From NCBI GenBank assembly GCA_905235775.1, contig CAJOMY010000013.1, positions 1-17,810 on the forward strand: a DNA stretch of 17,810 bases, read 5' to 3'. Position 1 is the stretch's first letter. Every line of letters starts with the position of its first letter. The translations under genes were made by a program, and so were the position numbers. This document shows, piece by piece, positions 14,768 to 17,810 of the stretch. Below the pieces are notes generated by a model. That model was not told the origin of the DNA. It did no database searches and saw only the letters and a program-made list of their open reading frames with translations. Source of the stretch: an uncultured Bacteroidales bacterium. GTDB taxonomy: Bacteria; Bacteroidota; Bacteroidia; Bacteroidales; UBA932.

Positions 14768-14787
14768 TGATTGCTCTTTTTCGGATG

Positions 14788-14818
14788 CAAAGATAATCAA
14801 AATTTATTGGAAAACAAT
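14788..14818 (-). promoter_or_regulatory. Promoter of the M16 peptidase gene
   Basis: On the minus strand ATTG (14815-14818), 19 bp and TATCTTTG (14788-14795) form a near-consensus Bacteroidetes promoter, 20 nt before the ATG at 14767. It lies in the AT-rich 78-bp gap after the pyruvate:ferredoxin oxidoreductase gene, where no terminator hairpin is visible, so readthrough from that gene is also possible. Confidence 0.6.
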
Positions 14819-14845
14819 AATAATTTATCTTATTTCTGAATATTT

Positions 14846-17810
14846 TTATTCTTTTCCAGCCAGACGCTTGTAGGTTTCCAGGCGAACTTTCGCAAACTCC
14901 TCGGTCTTGGAGAGCAGCTCGGAGGCGCTGTCCGGGAAGAGCTTGTACAGGGAGGCGAAACGGACCTCACCTTTGAGGAAGTCCTGGAACTTCGTCCAAT
15001 CCGGCTCCTTGGAGTCGAGCGTGAACGGGTTCTTGCCCTGCTCCTCGAGCGTCGGGTTGTAGCGGTAGAGGTGCCAGTAGCCGCAATCCACGGCGAGTTT
15101 CTCCTCCTTCTGGCTCAGGCCCATGCCCGCCTTCAGGCCGTGGTTGATGCACGGGGCGTAGGCGATGATCAGGGACGGGCCGTCATAGGCTTCCGCTTCC
15201 TTGATGGCATTCATGTACTGGACCGGGCTGGCGCCCATGGCGACCTGGGCCACATAGACGTAGCCGTAGCTCATGGCCATCATGCCGAGATCCTTCTTGC
15301 GGATCTTCTTGCCGGAGGCGGCGAATTTGGCGATGGCTCCGACCGGGGTGGCCTTGGACGACTGGCCGCCGGTGTTGGAGTACACCTCGGTGTCGAGCAC
15401 GAGGATGTTGACGTTCTCGCCGCTGGCAAGGACATGGTCGAGTCCGCCGTAGCCGATATCATAGGATGCACCGTCGCCGCCGAAGATCCACTGGCTGCGG
15501 GCCGGGATGAACTGCTTCAGGGCGAGCAGGCTCTTGCTGACCTCGCAGCCGCAAGCCTCCATCATCGGGACGAGCTTGTCCGCCACCTCGCGGGTAACGG
15601 CGTAGTCCTTGCGGTTGTCGAGCCACTTCCGGTAGAGCTCTTTCATCTCGGCGGAGCACTTCTCGCACTCCAGGCCCTTCTCCATCAGGGAAGCGACCGT
15701 CTCGCGGATGCGGTCGGAGCCGAGGTGCATGCCGAGGCCGAACTCGCAGAAATCCTCGAACAGGGAGTTCTGCCAGGCCGGTCCGCGGCCGTGCGCGTCG
15801 GTGCAGTACGGGGAAGCGGGGAAGGAGGCGCCGTAGATGGAGGAGCAGCCCGTGGCGTTGGCGATCATCATGTGGTCGCCGAACAGCTGGGTGATGTTCT
15901 TGATGTACGGGGTCTCGCCGCATCCGGCGCAGGCGCCGGAGAATTCGAACAGCGGCTGGGCGAACTGGGCGGCCTTCATGTTGGATTTGGGATCCTGCGG
16001 GGTCTTGTAGCCCACCTTCGCGTTGAGGTAGTCGAACGCGGTCTGGTCGGCCTCGCGGTCCATGTACGGCTGCATCGACAGGGCCTTGTCCTTGGCGAGA
16101 CAGACGTCCACGCAGTTGCCGCAGCCGGTACAGTCGGCGACGGACACGGCGATGGCGTACTTGTATTCCTTGAGGTTGGCCTTGCCGTCCACGGACGTGA
16201 CGCCCTGGGCGGCCGCGGCGGAAGCCTCCTCGGCGGTCATCAGGAACGGCCGGATGGCGGCGTGCGGGCAGACGAAGGCGCAGGTGTTGCACTGGATGCA
16301 CTTGTCACCGTCCCAGACGGGCACGCTCACGGCCACGCCGCGCTTCTCGTAGGCGGCGGTGCCGGCGGGCATCGTACCGTCCCGGTAGGGGAGGAAGGCG
16401 CTCACCGGGAGGGTGTCGCCGGCCTGGGCGTTGACCACGTCGGCAATCTCCTTAACGAACGGGGTCGCGAGGCGGCCGGCATTCGGGTTGGTGAACCTGG
16501 CGTTGATGGAGGCCCACTCGGCGGGGACCTTCACCTGGGTGTATTCGCCGCCGCGGTCGATGGCCGCGTAGTTCATCGCCACGACATTCTCACCCTTCTT
16601 GCCGTAGGATTTGAGGGCGGCGTCCTTCATGTATTTGATCGCGTCCTCCACCGGGATGATGCCGGTGATGCGGAAGAAGGCGCTCTGCAGAATCGTGTTG
16701 GTCCTGCCGCCGAGGCCGATCTCCTGGGCGATCTTGGTGGCGTTGATGATATAGAGCTTGATCTTCTTGCGTCCGATGACGGCCTTGACGGCGTCCGGAA
16801 TGCGCTTGACCGTCTCCTCTTCGTTCCACAGGGAGTTGAGCAGGAAGCTGCCGCCCTCCTTGATGCCCTTCAGGACGTCATACTTCTCGAGGTAGGACGG
16901 GACGTGGCAGGCCACGAAGTCGGGGGTGCCCACCAGGTACGGCGCCTTGATCGGCTTCTTGCCGAAACGGAGGTGCGAACAGGTGTAGCCGCCGGACTTC
17001 TTGGAGTCGTAGTCGAAGTAGGCCTGGCTGTAGAGGTCGGTGTGCGTACCGATGATCTTGATCGTGTTCTTGTTGGCGCCGACGGTGCCGTCGGAACCGA
17101 GGCCGTAGAACTTGCATTCGGTGGTGCCCTTCTTCACGATGGAGATTTCTCCCTTGGTCGGGAGGCTCTTGAAGGTCACGTCGTCCACGATGCCGATGGT
17201 GAAGTCGCCCTTCGGGTTCTTGCGCTCGAGGTTGTCGTAGACGGCCACGATCTGGGCCGGGGTGGTGTCCTTGGAGGAGAGGCCGTAGCGGCCGCCGATC
17301 ACCAGCGGAGCGCCTTCCTTGCCCTGGAAGAGGGCGCGCACGTCCAGATAGAGCGGCTCGCCGAGGGCGCCGGGCTCCTTGGTGCGGTCGAGGACGGCAA
17401 TCTTCTTGACCGTCTTCGGAAGGACCTTGAGGAAATACTTCTCGGAGAACGGGCGGTAGAGGTGCACCGTCACGACACCGTACTTGCGGCCGTGATCGGA
17501 GAGATAGTCGATGGTCTCCTTGATGGTCTCGGTGACGCTGCCCATGGCCACGATCACGCACTCGGCATCTTTGGCGCCGTAGTACTCGAACGGGCGGTAG
17601 GTGCGGCCGGTCAGTTCGCCGATCTCGCCCATGTAGCGGGCCACGATGTCCGGGACGGCCTCATAGACCTGGTTGCGGGACTCGACGGCCTGGAAGTAAA
17701 CGTCGCCGTTCTGCGCGGTGCCGCGGGTGACGGGCGTCTCCGGATTGAGCGCGCGGGCGCGGAAATTCTCCAGCGCCTTCTCGCTGACCATTTTCTTCAG
17801 CTCCGCCTCG
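14846..17810 (-). CDS. nifJ: Pyruvate:ferredoxin (flavodoxin) oxidoreductase, 5' end beyond the window
   Basis: The C-terminal 987 residues of the one-chain enzyme that converts pyruvate and CoA to acetyl-CoA, CO2 and reduced ferredoxin. Family members have about 1,170-1,200 residues, so roughly 190-210 N-terminal residues (pyrimidine-binding domain I) lie past the right edge; the frame is open to base 17810. Visible parts, in order: domain II; the gamma-type domain (FYGLGSDGTVGANKNTIKII); the two ferredoxin-like clusters CIQCNTCAFVCPHAA (near 16265-16305) and CTGCGNCVDVCLAKDKAL (near 16085-16135); the cysteine pair GACAGCGETPY for the proximal cluster; and the thiamine-diphosphate motif GGDGASYDIGYGG followed by NTGGQSSKATP. 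The second cluster ends VCL where VCP is commoner, but all cysteines are kept. The ATG at 17791 is internal and not the start. The 57-residue ferredoxin at 5134-5307 is a plausible acceptor. Confidence 0.95.
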   Translation of the reverse strand, partial: EAELKKMVSEKALENFRARALNPETPVTRGTAQNGDVYFQAVESRNQVYEAVPDIVARYMGEIGELTGRTYRPFEYYGAKDAECVIVAMGSVTETIKETIDYLSDHGRKYGVVTVHLYRPFSEKYFLKVLPKTVKKIAVLDRTKEPGALGEPLYLDVRALFQGKEGAPLVIGGRYGLSSKDTTPAQIVAVYDNLERKNPKGDFTIGIVDDVTFKSLPTKGEISIVKKGTTECKFYGLGSDGTVGANKNTIKIIGTHTDLYSQAYFDYDSKKSGGYTCSHLRFGKKPIKAPYLVGTPDFVACHVPSYLEKYDVLKGIKEGGSFLLNSLWNEEETVKRIPDAVKAVIGRKKIKLYIINATKIAQEIGLGGRTNTILQSAFFRITGIIPVEDAIKYMKDAALKSYGKKGENVVAMNYAAIDRGGEYTQVKVPAEWASINARFTNPNAGRLATPFVKEIADVVNAQAGDTLPVSAFLPYRDGTMPAGTAAYEKRGVAVSVPVWDGDKCIQCNTCAFVCPHAAIRPFLMTAEEASAAAAQGVTSVDGKANLKEYKYAIAVSVADCTGCGNCVDVCLAKDKALSMQPYMDREADQTAFDYLNAKVGYKTPQDPKSNMKAAQFAQPLFEFSGACAGCGETPYIKNITQLFGDHMMIANATGCSSIYGASFPASPYCTDAHGRGPAWQNSLFEDFCEFGLGMHLGSDRIRETVASLMEKGLECEKCSAEMKELYRKWLDNRKDYAVTREVADKLVPMMEACGCEVSKSLLALKQFIPARSQWIFGGDGASYDIGYGGLDHVLASGENVNILVLDTEVYSNTGGQSSKATPVGAIAKFAASGKKIRKKDLGMMAMSYGYVYVAQVAMGASPVQYMNAIKEAEAYDGPSLIIAYAPCINHGLKAGMGLSQKEEKLAVDCGYWHLYRYNPTLEEQGKNPFTLDSKEPDWTKFQDFLKGEVRFASLYKLFPDSASELLSKTEEFAKVRLETYKRLAGKE

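Noticed and set aside
12290..14770. An 826-codon open frame on the plus strand opposite the M16 peptidase
   Set aside because: It mirrors the real gene, has a low-complexity V/G/L/D/E-rich translation with no domain, and arises from the high-GC third positions of the M16 gene, whose signal peptide and zinc motif are clear.
1..17810. Mobile element, phage, CRISPR array or horizontal-transfer boundary
   Set aside because: No transposase, integrase, long terminal repeats, spaced direct repeats or tRNA was seen, and codon use looks even across the genes.

Overview
The window looks like a chromosomal segment of an uncultured, fairly GC-rich anaerobe of the order Bacteroidales. The evidence is (i) repeated matches to the Bacteroidetes promoter (TTTG, 19-21 bp, TAnnTTTG) upstream of most genes, with almost no Shine-Dalgarno sequences; (ii) a TPR-type periplasmic-sensor histidine kinase, a DUF1573 protein, a long M16 peptidase and a one-chain pyruvate:ferredoxin oxidoreductase, all typical of that order; (iii) AT-rich intergenic DNA against GC-rich genes. 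No rRNA, tRNA, CRISPR array, transposase or phage gene was seen.

Layout. 1-226 (-): start of a membrane protein resembling the N-terminal membrane part of Bacteroidales AraC-type regulators, stopped early or frame-broken near the window edge. 325-2765 (+): sensor histidine kinase plus a receiver-only response regulator, a two-component pair. 2794-5050 (-): a secreted DUF1573 protein overlapping topoisomerase IV subunit B (parE). 5134-5307 (+): a 57-residue 2[4Fe-4S] ferredoxin with its own intrinsic terminator. 5371-6792 (-): a LysR-type helix-turn-helix fused directly to a complete metal-dependent amidohydrolase of the S-adenosylhomocysteine/methylthioadenosine deaminase type. 7096-11931 (+): a four-gene lipid-type cluster of adenylate-forming acyl ligase, FabH, FabK and FabF. 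11960-14767 (-): M16 zinc peptidase. 14846-17810 (-): pyruvate:ferredoxin oxidoreductase, N-terminus beyond the window.

How they may work together. The ferredoxin is a plausible electron acceptor for the oxidoreductase, although they are not in one operon. The lipid cluster reads as a starter-unit module: the ligase activates a carboxylic acid, FabH primes condensation, FabF elongates and FabK reduces the enoyl intermediate. ACP, malonyl transferase, ketoreductase and dehydratase are absent and would come from the main fatty acid synthase. The cluster has a promoter before the ligase and a second, near-perfect one before fabK, which is overlaid by an 18-bp perfect palindrome.

The most unusual item is the LysR-amidohydrolase fusion. 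The ligand-binding half of a LysR regulator is replaced by a whole enzyme. The gene has a T-N11-A dyad at its own promoter and is divergent from the lipid cluster, which suggests an enzyme that senses its own substrate and acts on transcription.
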